Below are positions 35,171 to 47,574 of a stretch of DNA of 64,000 bases, one piece after another. The position numbers were made by a program, and so were the translations under genes. The DNA is from Epiperipatus broadwayi (lineage: Eukaryota > Onychophora > Udeonychophora > Euonychophora > Peripatidae): contig JAQFVV010012669.1 of assembly GCA_028023455.1 (NCBI GenBank), forward strand, positions 248,001-312,000, given 5' to 3'. Positions within the stretch are counted from its first letter, which is position 1; the number at the start of each line of letters is the position of its first letter. The notes beneath the pieces are model-generated. The model saw only the letters and a list, made by a program, of their open reading frames with translations. It did no database searches and had not been told where the DNA came from.

Positions 35171-36604
35171 TCTATTGCTTGAACATCTTATAAATGCTTG
35201 AAAACTTAACCATTTGATTATTTATTTTAGTGAATGTTCAGAAAACAAATAGAAAAATATTAGAAAAACGATGCATACGCTTTACAGATGGTATGACAGA
35301 ACAAGCAGATTAAATAGTGAATTATGATATTTGAAACAAATTTTTGAATAAGAATAAACCTAAGCTAAACTAAAATAATGCAAATAAGTGGTAAAGATAA
35401 ACATTAAATATATTAATTAAGATGTTAATATTAGTAGAAGTGAGAAAAAAATTAAAATAAGTATAATATCTAAATAAGAATATTTTGTATAACGCTGTAA
35501 TTAAAGAAATTTTATTAGATGTTTTGATTAAAATGTTGCTTTATGTGTGGCAAAAACTATTAAGAAGTGATGAAAAGTATTTGGACAACTTTGAAAATAA
35601 TTGGGTAGATCATCAGTATTAGAAATTACTCACAAATAAATACAACACTCTAACACTAGAAGAAGAAAAAAAACATAAAAAATGCAAGAATAAAAAGTTA
35701 AAAATGAGTTTAAAAAGGCAAAGAAAAAATTGGATTCAAAATTATTATGTTTATAGTTAAAGGATAAAAATGCACATGCATAATTCTATTGTTACATTTA
35801 ATGCTGGAAATTACTAATGGCATGAAAAGCTCAATTGGGTTTCAGACTAAATTAGGTAACTGAAAACAATAAAATAGACAAAAAAAATGAGAGAAAGAAT
35901 GTAAAACCACAGAGAAAAGACGCTTGAAAACAACTTAGTATTTGACAAAATGACAACTTGTCCCATGAGACAACAGAAAATAATGTTAGAAACACCATGA
36001 GTGGATTTAAAAAAGGACATGCACTGAAAAAAATAAAAAGATAATTGAACTGGACATTTTCTTAGAAAGATGTAGATGATCACATAAAAATAATAGATAG
36101 GAATATCTAAAGAATGAATAAGGCTTAAAGAACAGAATCTGAAATGCAAAACTTGCTTTCAGCTTCCTGATTCTAATAATGACAATAATAATTAAAAATA
36201 AATAATTAAGAAAATGAAAAACTACAATATATTATTAGATTTTATACTTTTAAGAACATCATTAACAATTCTAACTTAAATAAAGATATTTAATTTAAAA
36301 TAAAATACAATTATAAAAATATGTTTAGAAATAAATAAAATACATGTTACTATCACATATAAACATATTTTTTATGTTAAACAACTTTGATTGATAATTT
36401 TTTTCTGACATTTTATTATATATCAGTATGTAAATTATAACCTAAAATGGTCCTCTTTGTGTGATATTTTACAAAACTTGCACTGTTCAAGTTAATATGA
36501 AAAGGTAAAGTTAACACTAAAATAAGTCTTAAAACTCTGAGCTAGGTTTTGACAGATTGCTGTCAGAAACATAGTGCTGAATAAAATGATGTAAATATAT
36601 ATAT
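35171..36604. other. AT-rich stretch, nothing firm
   Basis: An A-rich plus strand at 35640-36100 leaves long open frames on the minus strand, e.g. 35847-36149. That peptide is F/I/L/Y-rich low complexity and I do not accept it as a gene. Confidence 0.35.
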
Positions 36605-36790
36605 TGTAACATTAAGGGAAAATAAGAGGTCATACCTGAGATGATGGCCATCAGTATTTTATCATCAATAGCCCCAAAGTTGGGTTTCCATTTTTAACAC
36701 TACAGGGAAATAAGGGGGCATACGTGAGATGAAGGCCACCAGTACATAATCATCAATTGGATTCTCAATTGGGTTGCTATTTGTAATTTT
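36605..36790 (+). repeat. Diverged tandem duplication, unit about 91 bp
   Basis: TAACAnTAnGGGAAAATAAG, CATACsTGAGATGAnGGCCA, CAGTAnnnnATCATCAAT and TTGGGTTnCnATTT occur twice in the same order (about 36605-36697 and 36696-36790). Confidence 0.7.
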
Positions 36791-38826
36791 ATGAAAAATT
36801 GGGGTTTAAACCATCAGAGATCTGAGGAATTATTTGTTTATCCTCAAATAAAAAATATAAAATTTAATATCAAAGGGATGAGCATGATAGATCACTGTGA
36901 GAAATCAGCCCACTTAACTCACTAGAGTAAGTATAATTAAAAAAATTCACCAGCATTATAAATAAGTATAAGCATTACTCATTCATCATCATGAATGATT
37001 AACAATAAAAAATAAATCAACAGTCAATCTGGTGACTGGATTTAAAATAAGTGTACTATAGACCAGGTTAAATATTTAGCCCTTACCAACTTGGAGCAGA
37101 TTATTGAAATCATTAGTTGGATGCACAAACTTAAATGTTAATCAATAAAAATACAACCAAAATAATAATAATAATAATGGGATATTAAAACATGTTGATC
37201 ATCAACAATGCTGTAGCCACTTAGTACCTTTGATGTACTGGCCACTATAGACTTAATATCTAATAGGATTAAAATAAAATATAGTGCATGGACTTTAAAG
37301 AATATACTCTTCATACCAATCCAGGACCATAATCATCACCATCATCAATACCCATGCACTATATATATACCCATTATTTCATATAGCTGTTATGCATGAA
37401 TCTAGCTTAGGAAGTAAGAACTAAATAATTTATTACTGTGAGCAAGAGTGAAATAAATAAATAGATTAGTTCATTATAAATAACCTTAAGCAAATTGTGG
37501 GCTTCCCCTACTTATAAATAACTAGTTTTATTAGGATTATAAAAAAACTGAATCCTAGAATATAAGCTGCCATGATATACAATCATGCACACATTGCACT
37601 TCATGAAACAGGAATTGAACAGAATAAAGAAATTGAGACTAAAAATATTTTTAAAACAATTATTTAATATCTAATTAACAACAACCAACAAAAAATGACA
37701 AACATTTTCATAATAAAAATACATTTTAACAAAAATTATATTAACCAATCAATTAATTTTATTCATGAATTAACTTTAAATTCATTAGGTTCTGTCTTTA
37801 AAATAACTAAGAGTTTGTTAAACATTTTCAAAATCAAAGCTAACAATCTGTGCTTCTACCCAGAGGGCATATCAAGAAAAAAAACTTAGATTTACAACAC
37901 CTTATATATATATATAAAGCTATTTTACTATTTGTAAGAGAAAATTGACTGAATTTTAAAAAAAAGAATGTTTCACAATTTGAAACATCTGACTTTAATG
38001 GAATTATTTAACATTGTCAATTCTTATACAAAAAAACTTATTACATTTATGAAACAAAAACAAATGTTCTATTAATAAAAATATAGTGTGTACATATCAA
38101 AAATAAGAATACCTCTAACCATGGCTTTATTGTTTATGGAATCCTTTTCAGTTGCCATTTCCAGTTTACTTTTCAATTGATTTTCTCCTTGAAGCCTTCT
38201 TAGACACGTGCATGGTTATGGTGTCCTTTTCCTGGTCTGTAGCAATTCCAGGTAAACAAAAAATAGCAAATTTTGTCTATTGTGGTATTCTTGATTTTCC
38301 AGGTGAGACTGACACAGACAGGAACTCCTGCTCTTGGTTAAAACCAAGGTTTCAGACTACTTTAGGATAATACCTTCTTTTCTACATTTTTTACCTGGAG
38401 GAAGATGATGCCTAGCTTATAGCAGAATCTAGCACATGGTTTTCATTGTACAAACCACTTTAATGCTAAAGTCATACAATGCTAAAAGCTTGTTAAAAAA
38501 CTTCTATTTTATTCAATAGCTTGGTAAAGATTCCTGCTGCATTATTCCACAGATTGGTAAAGACTTCTGCTTCTTCTTTAACAGCTGGATTAAAATTTTG
38601 TTGCTTTCTTTTCAACAGATAAATTAAGTAATACCTTCACCAGACACTTGTGTATTATCTCTTGTTCACACTGCCACATGTATTTTTTCTAGAACAATCT
38701 TGTCCACAAACCAATTACAATCTGTCTCTTACATGATAATTTTCATGACAACCAATTAGATAAAATTTCACAAATACAATTTTTCAGCTAATTCTCTCCT
38801 TAATCATAGATATTGAAAACAAGTCA
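36791..38826. other. AT-rich stretch with short repeats
   Basis: A (TAA)n run lies at 37161-37178. CATAATCATCACCATCATC near 37328 resembles the reversed short-repeat tail of the LINE family at 8100. A small repeat GATTGGTAAAGAnTnCTGC occurs twice at about 38523 and 38553. The segment just before 38827 may belong to family D. No gene supported. Confidence 0.35.
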
Positions 38827-39272
38827 AAAATGTAAATTAACATCATAAAATTCTTGACATTCCTTTATAATTAAAAACCCAATTTTCTTGCAAAAAAACC
38901 CCTAAAACATGATAATCAGCTAATTGCACTGATTTGAATTTTTATTTTTTATTAAAGAGAGATAAATAAAAAAAACTTTGATTAATTAAAAATAAAATTT
39001 GCAAAGGTATTAAAATATTATTTTGTTCTTTTTTAAAAAAAACCTCTTAAATATATTTAATGTTTGAGAATTCTCATACTATCATATGGTGAGTTAAAAT
39101 ATTTAGTTAAATAAAGACCCATTAAAAATATGTATAGGAAAATTAAATATTATTTCCCCTATTAATTAATTTTTTTATACAAACCTGAGGAACATGCTGC
39201 CAACTATCTAATTATTTATTTTTCTAGTGCAGCTATGTAGATAACTGGTTACAATATATATATATATATATT
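38827..39272 (+). repeat. Dispersed repeat family D, copy 2
   Basis: Aligns with 12935-13578 and ends in the same GGTTACAATATATATATA. It lacks about 200 bp present in the middle of the other copy. Confidence 0.7.
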
Positions 39273-42200
39273 AATGGTATACAATATGCCGTTACATTAA
39301 TTTAAAATTAAAATAAAAACTTAAGTTTGTAAATAAAAATAAATTTATTAAAAATTAAAAGCTAAAATTAAAGAGTTGTTAAACATATATATATTTGCAC
39401 AGATGCAAAACTTTAAAAGTGTTTACTTGAACATACTTTTTTTTTTTTTTATAAAAAAAGGTAAAGATCTAAATATAAATTATTTTTAGTAAAAAATAAC
39501 ATAAATGAAAAGGATTCCTATGTAATCTCAGTAAATGGAAATGATTATGTTATTAATTATCGAAAAGCAAACTAGCCCTTGGGGCTCTTATATAAAAAAG
39601 CCAGATGAATGATATAGATAAGAGAACAAAAAAAATTAGATATCCAATAGAAGCAGCAACCAATGCTTGAACCTTAATGAAAATTTGGAACAGGAAACTA
39701 TGTTCAATGAATCCGGAGGATTACTATAAAAAGAAAAATATCCAAATTAAGAACAGTTCCAGCTTGATTTTTTTGAGAAGGGTGATAACATGCACTTATC
39801 ATCCTCTCTCACTTATTTCAAATGAAATGACTGTTAATTTATGAATGGCACTATTGTAGACCTGAATCATATGGATCCCACAATAAAATAGTACCAAGAT
39901 TGAACCAGATAAGGCAGCTTCCGGATTGATAAGTACGCTATGAACAGCAGACCAGTCTTCCATGTAATTATGACTAATAAAGTCTTCATGGGAATTGGCC
40001 CAAGGAATCGTGAGCTCTTCTACTGTAAAGTATAAACTATACAATAATAAAAAAAAGTAATTGAGAACTTTCCTCAAGATTTAACAAACTTTTAATAATC
40101 AGCTAACCTAATTTTTTAAAATGAACTTTAATCTGACTTTTAAGATTTCAAAATCAATTAATAATGTTTAATTTTATATATTTGAGTTTGCTAATTTAAT
40201 CATTTCCATTTTTTATATTAATATTTATTGACTAAATTATTTAAATGTAATAAATTTAAGTTGGGTGTAGATAGCTGCATAGATTCATTAACGTTTAATT
40301 ATTTTTTTAATTTTTTTTCATATTGATTAAAATATATAGATATCAGTAAATATGATACCTTATGCTGAGTGTCCAAATGTAGTTTATTTGTATATCTTTT
40401 AAGTTGTGGGTATTAATGCGGCATCTTATGATGAATGCCATTGGGTTTATTGTAAATTTCCCTCTGCAATTCCATCAATAACTTTATATTTTAATCGTTT
40501 ATGTTTATTTTAAAGGGCTTTTATTTCAGGCTATTTGTTTTGTAGTTAGGTCGATGCTGGTGGAGGGATATATGGGTGTTTATATCAATGTAATGTGAAG
40601 TGTGTTTAGCATACAGGGCAATGTGCCCAACTGAATGCATGACCCAAAGATGTAGTCATTGCATTGCAATGGATGTAGACATATTTCCTGTGCCATTGAC
40701 CCTTTTTTTAGCTCTATTGATTGGGACTATAAGTCAGCAGATAGACCACTCTCCCCCATATGTAGCACTTCTCTTTAATTATTTTATATAGATGATTCCT
40801 TTGCCAGACAGACACACATTCTTGTACTGGATGAGGATCATGTCCTTCAAATAATATCACGCTGTCAGATGCACATTCCTGTCAACATGGTTTTATGCTA
40901 GCATTTTCATATTGAATTGGTTGCGACTATATATCTGGAAGGAGGCATTGGTTTGGCTGCGAACTTTTAGTCTGAGATTGAATGATTATTTTGAAAAGTT
41001 TTTAGCTGAGAAATCTATGTAGCCTATCTATACTCAACATTCTAAAGTAAAATTTATTAAAATGTCCATCTGTGTGGACTGTTTAAAATAGTAATTTAAA
41101 TTTAAAAATTAATATTAAAATCTAAAAATAAATTTTATTCCTCAATTTTATTTATATGTGCATTAATAAATGTTGTTTTGTGTGTTAATTACTGGCAGTG
41201 GCTTATTTTTTTAAATATTAATATATTTTGAGAATATAAGTAAGTTTCATATTAAATCTCTGCATCTCCATAAGCTAGTGGCATGGACTGACAGTCAGAA
41301 TAAAATATATATGTAAAAGTTAGATCTTAACAGCACGTATCTGCCTACTCTATAAATTTTCCAGGTTCCAGTAGCCTGGTGGCATCCTGTACAGCAGATA
41401 CAGTAAGACTAATTTCTACTTCTTCCCTGACTGTTATAATATATATATATATAGTGAAGATCAATGTGTAAATAAGGCACAGTATATAAATTAGATGTTC
41501 CATTTTTTTGATAATGGGAGATGGGAATCTTTTCTACTGAATGAATGAGAATCCCTTGCAATAGCTCAAGTCTCTTTATATTTTCTTTTCTTTATCTTTC
41601 TTCTCTGCTAATAAACATACTGTCTTATCTTCACATTATAAATATATATTTTAATGAGACAGTTTTATTCAGTACTATGATTCTGGCATTAATCTTCTGA
41701 AAGCTAGCTCAGTGCTTTTAAGATTTATTTTAGTGTTATATTTACCATTTTATATTAAGGTGAACAGTACAAGTTTTGTAGAATTTCATAATTTTATGAA
41801 AAGTTTATAACTGTTGAGATTTGTGTGATATTGTTGTTTGTGCAAAAATTGTATTATGGTATGAATAAAAGCAGTCTTATAAATCTATTGTTATCATAGT
41901 TCAAAATTTGAAGATTATATAACACCTTATATCTTAAATAATAAGCTAATGGATAGTGCATAAATATTCTTATACACAATTAAATATATTTCTATAATAA
42001 ACTAATTACATATATTGATTATTTGAATTGAAAGGATAACAAGTATTGGTAAATTATTACTAATTTCAAACTTCCTCATATTTTCTGTTTTGTTTTGTGA
42101 TGATAGTTGAATAAATGTTAACATTCTATTATTTATTGCCATTGAAGTTTTTGATGTAGTAACACTGGTTTTAGTTTATTATGTAAATGATTTAGTTATG

Positions 42201-44204
42201 TGCTTTAAGATTGTGTATATAATCAATTGTATTAAGAGAGTATCAAGCAATGCAAACTATTATCAATAATACACGAGTATAATTTCTTGATCATTATTTA
42301 ACTTTCTTTCAGGTGGAGAACCTAACATACATAGCTTAATACAGAAGCTAATAAACATATATTTTCATGTATGTGTGTGTGTGTTTAGAGAGCTGAAATT
42401 TGTATTAATTTTATAATATTAGTCATGCTTAAATGATAGCATTTCTAGTAGGTAAATCAATAAGCACAGTTTACTGCAGTAATAGTATGATAGGGTTGAG
42501 AGTTATGGCTCCGTGAATAGCAATAATAACATTTTTCACTCTGAATCCTCTAATGCATAAATATGATCCACTTTAATGATGAGATGAACACTTTTATTTA
42601 TGATGCGCTATGTAGACTCTTATTTAGTAGACTTACATTTAAACATAAATTCATCACTGCCATTAATATTGTTTTATTTGACTACAACTTATAAAACTTG
42701 TTTATTGAAAAATCATCGTTACACTAAAACATTGAGTAGCTTATTTTTGCTATAATGATTTTTTTCTATATATCATAGATTAAGATAAGAATTATAGATG
42801 TAATGGTTAATGGTCACATTATAGAATGAAAGAACCAAATACAGGGGGAAATTGCTGCCCACCCCACAAATCTTACTCATGGTTCCATATTAATAAGAAA
42901 TTAATAGGCATATTAATATTTTTCCAATCTCATGTAAGAGCAGTCTAAGAGAAGATTGAACAATTAATCTCACTCTTTTCTGTTTTTAACTAGCGCGGAA
43001 AAGCCAAAGATGATTTTGAATTAGCTGAAAAATATTTATTTATTTAAAAAATATATATATAATACTACGCTTGAGTTTTATTTAAATAAAAGAAGATAGA
43101 TTACACCGAGTGCATTACTAATTACACCGGTTTTTTAAATACTGCTAACTCAAAATCTAAAGAATTTTTGTGAGGATTGTTTTTATTTATATAAAGGTAA
43201 TATATATAATAAATATATTTAAAACCTCCCATCTATAATACATTCTTGAAACATATGAACAAAGTCAACTGAAAAAGACAAAGGACTCTCAAGATGGGCA
43301 TTTTGTGTTGAATCAGCACTCATCAGTTCGCCCAGATCTTAAAATCTTAATCTCTTACATATATCTTCATCTTTTTTAGTATTTATAAAATAAAAAAAAC
43401 CAACAAATTATCACATTTTGATTTACAAGTGTGAAACTTTCTGCATTCATCTAAAGAGATCAATATCAAAGTTATGAATTCAGAAAATTTGACAATTGTA
43501 AATCAAAGTATTATATACATATATATAATCTTTAACTTCTTAAATTTCAGTTTCTTATCTTTCATTTTTATATATACAATATAATAATTCATAAAGTAAT
43601 TTTCATTCAATAAAAAACGGATAAAACAGACTTAAATAGCTAGGTATAAATAAAGTCTTTTTCAACAGTCTTCTAGAGAGGAATAGTCATTTGACTAGCA
43701 TTAGATTAGTCAAATGATAAACTGATAAATATTTGTGTGTTTTGCCTTTTTAATTTTATATTCTAGCTAATAATGTATATGTACCTATATACTAATCAAT
43801 AACTGGCAGTTCCGCTATGGATAGGGTATTTGAAAAATTCCAAGATCTGCATGAATTTGAACATCAAATCATAGATGTGACATGATGTGTTAATCATTAC
43901 ATCATAACTCTTTCTTTCATTTTATATAATTATTTTTAAAAAGAGATTGTCTTTCATGTGCATTAAATCTATAAATTCTTCATTTAACTTCTTAAGTTCA
44001 GGTTTCAACACTAATGATAATCTCTTTAATCTTTGTCAATAAATTGATCACTACTTCACTATAAATTATTTAAAAAAATATTGTGATGTTATTTAAACTA
44101 GTTAAATATAATGACAAATGAGTTCAAAGTAATGAAATTCTTTAAACGTCACCATTTAGCAATTGCAAACATCATAAAACTTTCAAAACTAAAAAAAAAA
44201 AACA
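39273..44204. other. Long stretch without recognised element
   Basis: A minus-strand frame at 39799-40077 (92 codons, hydrophobic N-terminus) is discussed under findings. The part at 40420-40980 is less AT-rich but shows no family. Near 41335-41455 a segment runs into CTGACTGTTATAATATATATATATA, like the ends seen at 11755 and 13553. A (TG)n run lies at about 42371-42384. TCATTTGACTA and TAGTCAAATGA form a small hairpin near 43688-43718. Confidence 0.35.
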
Positions 44205-44305
44205 CCCCCTCTCTTTTTAATTAAAAGGGCCCATTGCCCCCCCCCCCCCCCCCTGGGGTGGGGTGGGGGGGGGGGGGGGGGGGGGGGGTTTTTTGGGGGT
44301 TTTTG
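44205..44305. other. Poly(C)/poly(G) patch, probable sequence artefact
   Basis: A C run of 17 is followed by TGGGGTGGGGT and a G run of about 24, flanked by A, T and G runs. In DNA this poor in G+C such a patch is most easily explained by bad base calls or a forced join. Taken literally it would be a strong G-quadruplex former. Confidence 0.6.
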
Positions 44306-44640
44306 TTTATAGTTACTATCATGATTTTTCGTTAAATATTAAAGTATGTAAAAATATAATCTGCCAAAAGGCAAGTCTTGTAATCAATCCAGATATTGCT
44401 GTTCATACTTAGATATTTCTTGCTCCACTCTTCAAATATATATATATATAGCAGCCACTTGTAAATGAGTATCACTATTCCAGTTTCAAAAAAGAAGAAA
44501 AGAAGAATGAAAAAAATTGCAATGACTATACAAAACTATTCTGTGACACATCTACATATAGAAAACGCTGGTTGCCTTTTCTGTTTGTTTGATATTTTGA
44601 AATGATATATTTTAATTTCATCTGCAGAAAACTTCCTTTT

Positions 44641-44807
44641 GAAATACTTCAACATCATGTCTAATTGTAGCTTTCCAATATATTTTATTCTCTCTCAAAT
44701 CTTCCCAATGGCACAATCAATACTGAAATACTTCAACATCATGTCTAATTGTAGCTTTCCAATATATTTTATTCTCTCTCAATCTTCCCAATGGCACAAT
44801 CAATACT
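44641..44807 (+). repeat. Recent tandem duplication, units 84 and 83 bp
   Basis: 44641-44724 and 44725-44807 are identical except for one A missing in the second (CTCAAATC versus CTCAATC). The duplication lies inside the LINE C-terminal region. Confidence 0.9.
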
Positions 44808-45999
44808 GAAATTCTTTAATCCTTACAGAACAGACAATATCTATTCCTATGAAAAACCATGTTTAAATTCACTATAAAACACTCTTTTATGAAGTCTTAC
44901 ATTGTTTATTTATTTTACATGTCCAATCCAATGAAGATGTGATTTTATAATACTGGATTCTACAGTATCACATTCAGCAAGCTGATGAACATATTGATTG
45001 ATTTAACGATTTTGCCATAGTATTTTTAAAATTTTTAAAGAATCATTCTTAAATGAAACTTTTCTAAGACCTTTATATTACATTGGTAAGGTGTCAAAAG
45101 TCTTCCATACAATAAATTAGATATAACAACTCAATATACAGCTAACTTTATTGCAGTAGTTATTTATCTGAATGAAACTACCCTATTTTTAACTTGTTAA
45201 AGCAACAGCACATTGAAGTCTGGGTTGTCCCCCAACAATTAAGTCCATCTTTCTAGTTTACATTCTCAAGTCTATAACCATGCAAACTAAAAATTGCTGA
45301 AGATTTATCTTTCATCTTTGCTGGTAAAGAACTTAAGTTTTGAACATTAATTATTAAATCAAAGTCTTTAAAGATTGCATTCAAAATATTAATCATATTT
45401 TATAAATCATCTTTTGAACTGGCAAAAATAACATGATCATTAGTATACTGAAAATATAGAATCTAAGAGGTTATTACTTTTGCTTTTAATCAAATATATA
45501 TTGTATCTTGATCCATGTTTCATTAAGCCATCTGGAAACAGTTCCAAAGATAATCATCATAAATATTGAAAACAGTTTTGAAGCAAGTATATATTTTTGT
45601 TTCATTTCAATTGCCTCATATTTTCCACTTGTAGTCACAATATTTCCTCTAATTATATCATTATATCATGAAGAAGATGCATAATATAAACAAAATTTGA
45701 TGAATAATGAACTGATTTCAAATAAATGTCACAGCCTTTTCTATAATGGATAATAATGATATTCAATGATAATTACTACAATCTTGTCTACTCCTTTTAC
45801 TTTTAAAACTGGAACAATAGAATCATTCTCAAGGGCAGGCTGCATAACTTTGTGAGTTTGTATATTTCTAAAAAATGTCAATACTTTTGAAGCTAACATA
45901 TTGCTCTCATATTTTAAAACTTCTCCAAGTATTTAATTAATATTGAAGCCTTTCTATTTTTAAAATTACAAAAATTTGTATTGACTTTACTAAGCAGGC

Positions 46000-46135
46000 A
46001 AAAACTCTCCATATAGTAGTGCCACTTTGTGCTAACCAGAGTAATCAATGGATGCCAGAAGGCTTATGCATAAAATCCCTATCTACTGCCTACTCATCCA
46101 ATATCCCCAGACTAGTTTCTGGTGTGTGTCCTTAA
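46000..46135 (+). mobile_element. Dispersed family A, copy 1, inside the LINE remnant
   Basis: Shares ATAGTAGTGCC, AATCAATGGATGCyAGAAGGC, TCCAATATCyCCAGACTnGTTTC with 61395-61545, 61800-61945 and 62081-62222 (reverse). It interrupts the LINE reading, so it is the younger insertion. Confidence 0.65.
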
Positions 46136-47030
46136 TAACAGTTATGTGCTAGCATGAGATGGTGATCATGTGATGTTTAGTGGTTTGATTTTACTAAGCT
46201 CGATATCTTTATTTAAATTTAAATAATTAGACAAAAATGAATATATCATTAAAAGTTAATATTTTATTTTATTTTTCATTTTTCAAAAGATGATCAAAAT
46301 ATTCCGCCCTTCTGTTCAAAATATAATTGTCATCATATAAAAGAGAACTATTCCTGAATTTAATAGAACTATATTACCGTTTCTCTGATCTATATATTGC
46401 TTTCAATATATCAAAAAAGATCTAGAATGATCACAATAATCTTCTTTGCAGTTTAAGATCATCAATTATTTTAAGTCTTATTATCAGTCATTAAAATTTT
46501 ACTTTCAGATCTCTATATTTATTATGAAGTTATACATTTAATTTATTATTCTGTCAAAAAATTCCATATGTTTCCTTTTAATCAAATTATTAATAAGATA
46601 ATTGTCAGAAAACCAGTCATAATTCTTCTTTTTACTAAACCCAAAATAAATTTGCTTGTATTTACAACATATTCCTTAAAAGAATTCCATCCATCAATAC
46701 AATGATTGTTCTGGAGGTTCAAATAGCTGTTGAAATTTCTAAAGAACAAATATCAATTTTTTTGCGAATATGATTGGAATAAGAATTAATTTTTAGTGTA
46801 ACTATCATTTTAATTTTGGAGCCTATTAAATATGTGTTTACCAATACTCACATAACATAAACTTCTTGCGCATTCTAATTTCTAACTATGATATAATTTA
46901 TTAAATGATATTTTTTTGAGTATGGATGCATTCATGTTCCTTTATGCAGATTTTTCTATCTAGACAAAATGTTTGTCATAGTCAATACATATGTTGTACA
47001 AAAATTCAAATACAGATATTTTTATTCTTG

Positions 47031-47499
47031 TAATCAATGAAGTTCTTTTTTCTCGTATCTCTTTTCTTCTTATCAAGCACACACCATAATTTCTTTATCT
47101 TTGTCATATTCTCTTTAGCTTTAACAATAATGTCTTTTCAACACATCTTATCATTATTTTCTTTTCCAGTCTATTCCCAAAATAGTACATATATCTAAAA
47201 TTTTCTCTTTTATTCTCCCCTCTTTTTTGAATTATCTGAGGCTCTTAGGTTTTATTAAAAGCCTATTTTAATCTTTAGCAATCAATTTTTCATCACTAAT
47301 TAAGCAATCCAATAAGTATTTAAAAATATTAACCCACTCTGTATAGTCTGACCAATGTTATGCTTAATTTTCATTGTATCAGTCTGAGATGAATTTATTT
47401 TATTTTCATTCAAATTTTCTGCAAATTTGTTTAATTCTAAACATTTTGTTAAGTTAATAATTGACCAGTTCATTTCTTGGTAGTCTATAAGTTAGACAT
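47031..47499. other. AT-rich stretch upstream of the LINE remnant
   Basis: Might contain decayed 5' endonuclease sequence of the LINE, but I could not match further blocks. Confidence 0.3.
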
Positions 47500-47574
47500 C
47501 AGAAATGACAGATCTGCACCATAGCCCATGGTCTTTGAGTTCCAGTTTCCCATTCTAACACTGTACTAAATCAC
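47500..47574 (-). mobile_element. Family B SINE-like copy 6
   Basis: The reverse complement reads GTACAGTGTTAGAATGG, then CTGGAACTCAAAGACCATGG, then GGTGCAGATCTGTC. Confidence 0.6.

Larger units (their letters stand above)
44560..47030 (-). pseudogene. Long LINE ORF2 remnant: endonuclease end, linker, reverse transcriptase, C-terminus
   Basis: Minus-strand reading, in changing frames, keeps the family order. The endonuclease C-terminus appears as HPYSKKYHLINYIIVRN (about 46870-46930; family H-P-R-S-K-H-W-H-x-x-D-Y). The linker has WNSFKEYVVNTSKFILG and DWFSDN (about 46590-46710), then RAEYFDHLLK-like (about 46290). The reverse transcriptase shows VTTSGKYEA and LFSIFMMIIF (about 45530-45640) and a Y-x-N-D-H-V-I-F-A box near 45440, where the first catalytic aspartate has become N. 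The C-terminus has HLHWIGHVK and HKRVFYSEFKHG (about 44840-44960). Blocks 1-2 are largely replaced by a family A repeat at 46000-46135. It carries a local 84-bp duplication. This LINE type is widespread in animals; the clade is not assigned here. Confidence 0.75.

Noticed and set aside
35847-36149. 100-codon minus-strand frame
   Set aside because: It lies opposite an A-rich strand and is F/Y/I/L-rich low complexity. The plus strand may hold decayed LINE tail sequence, but the match was too weak to claim.
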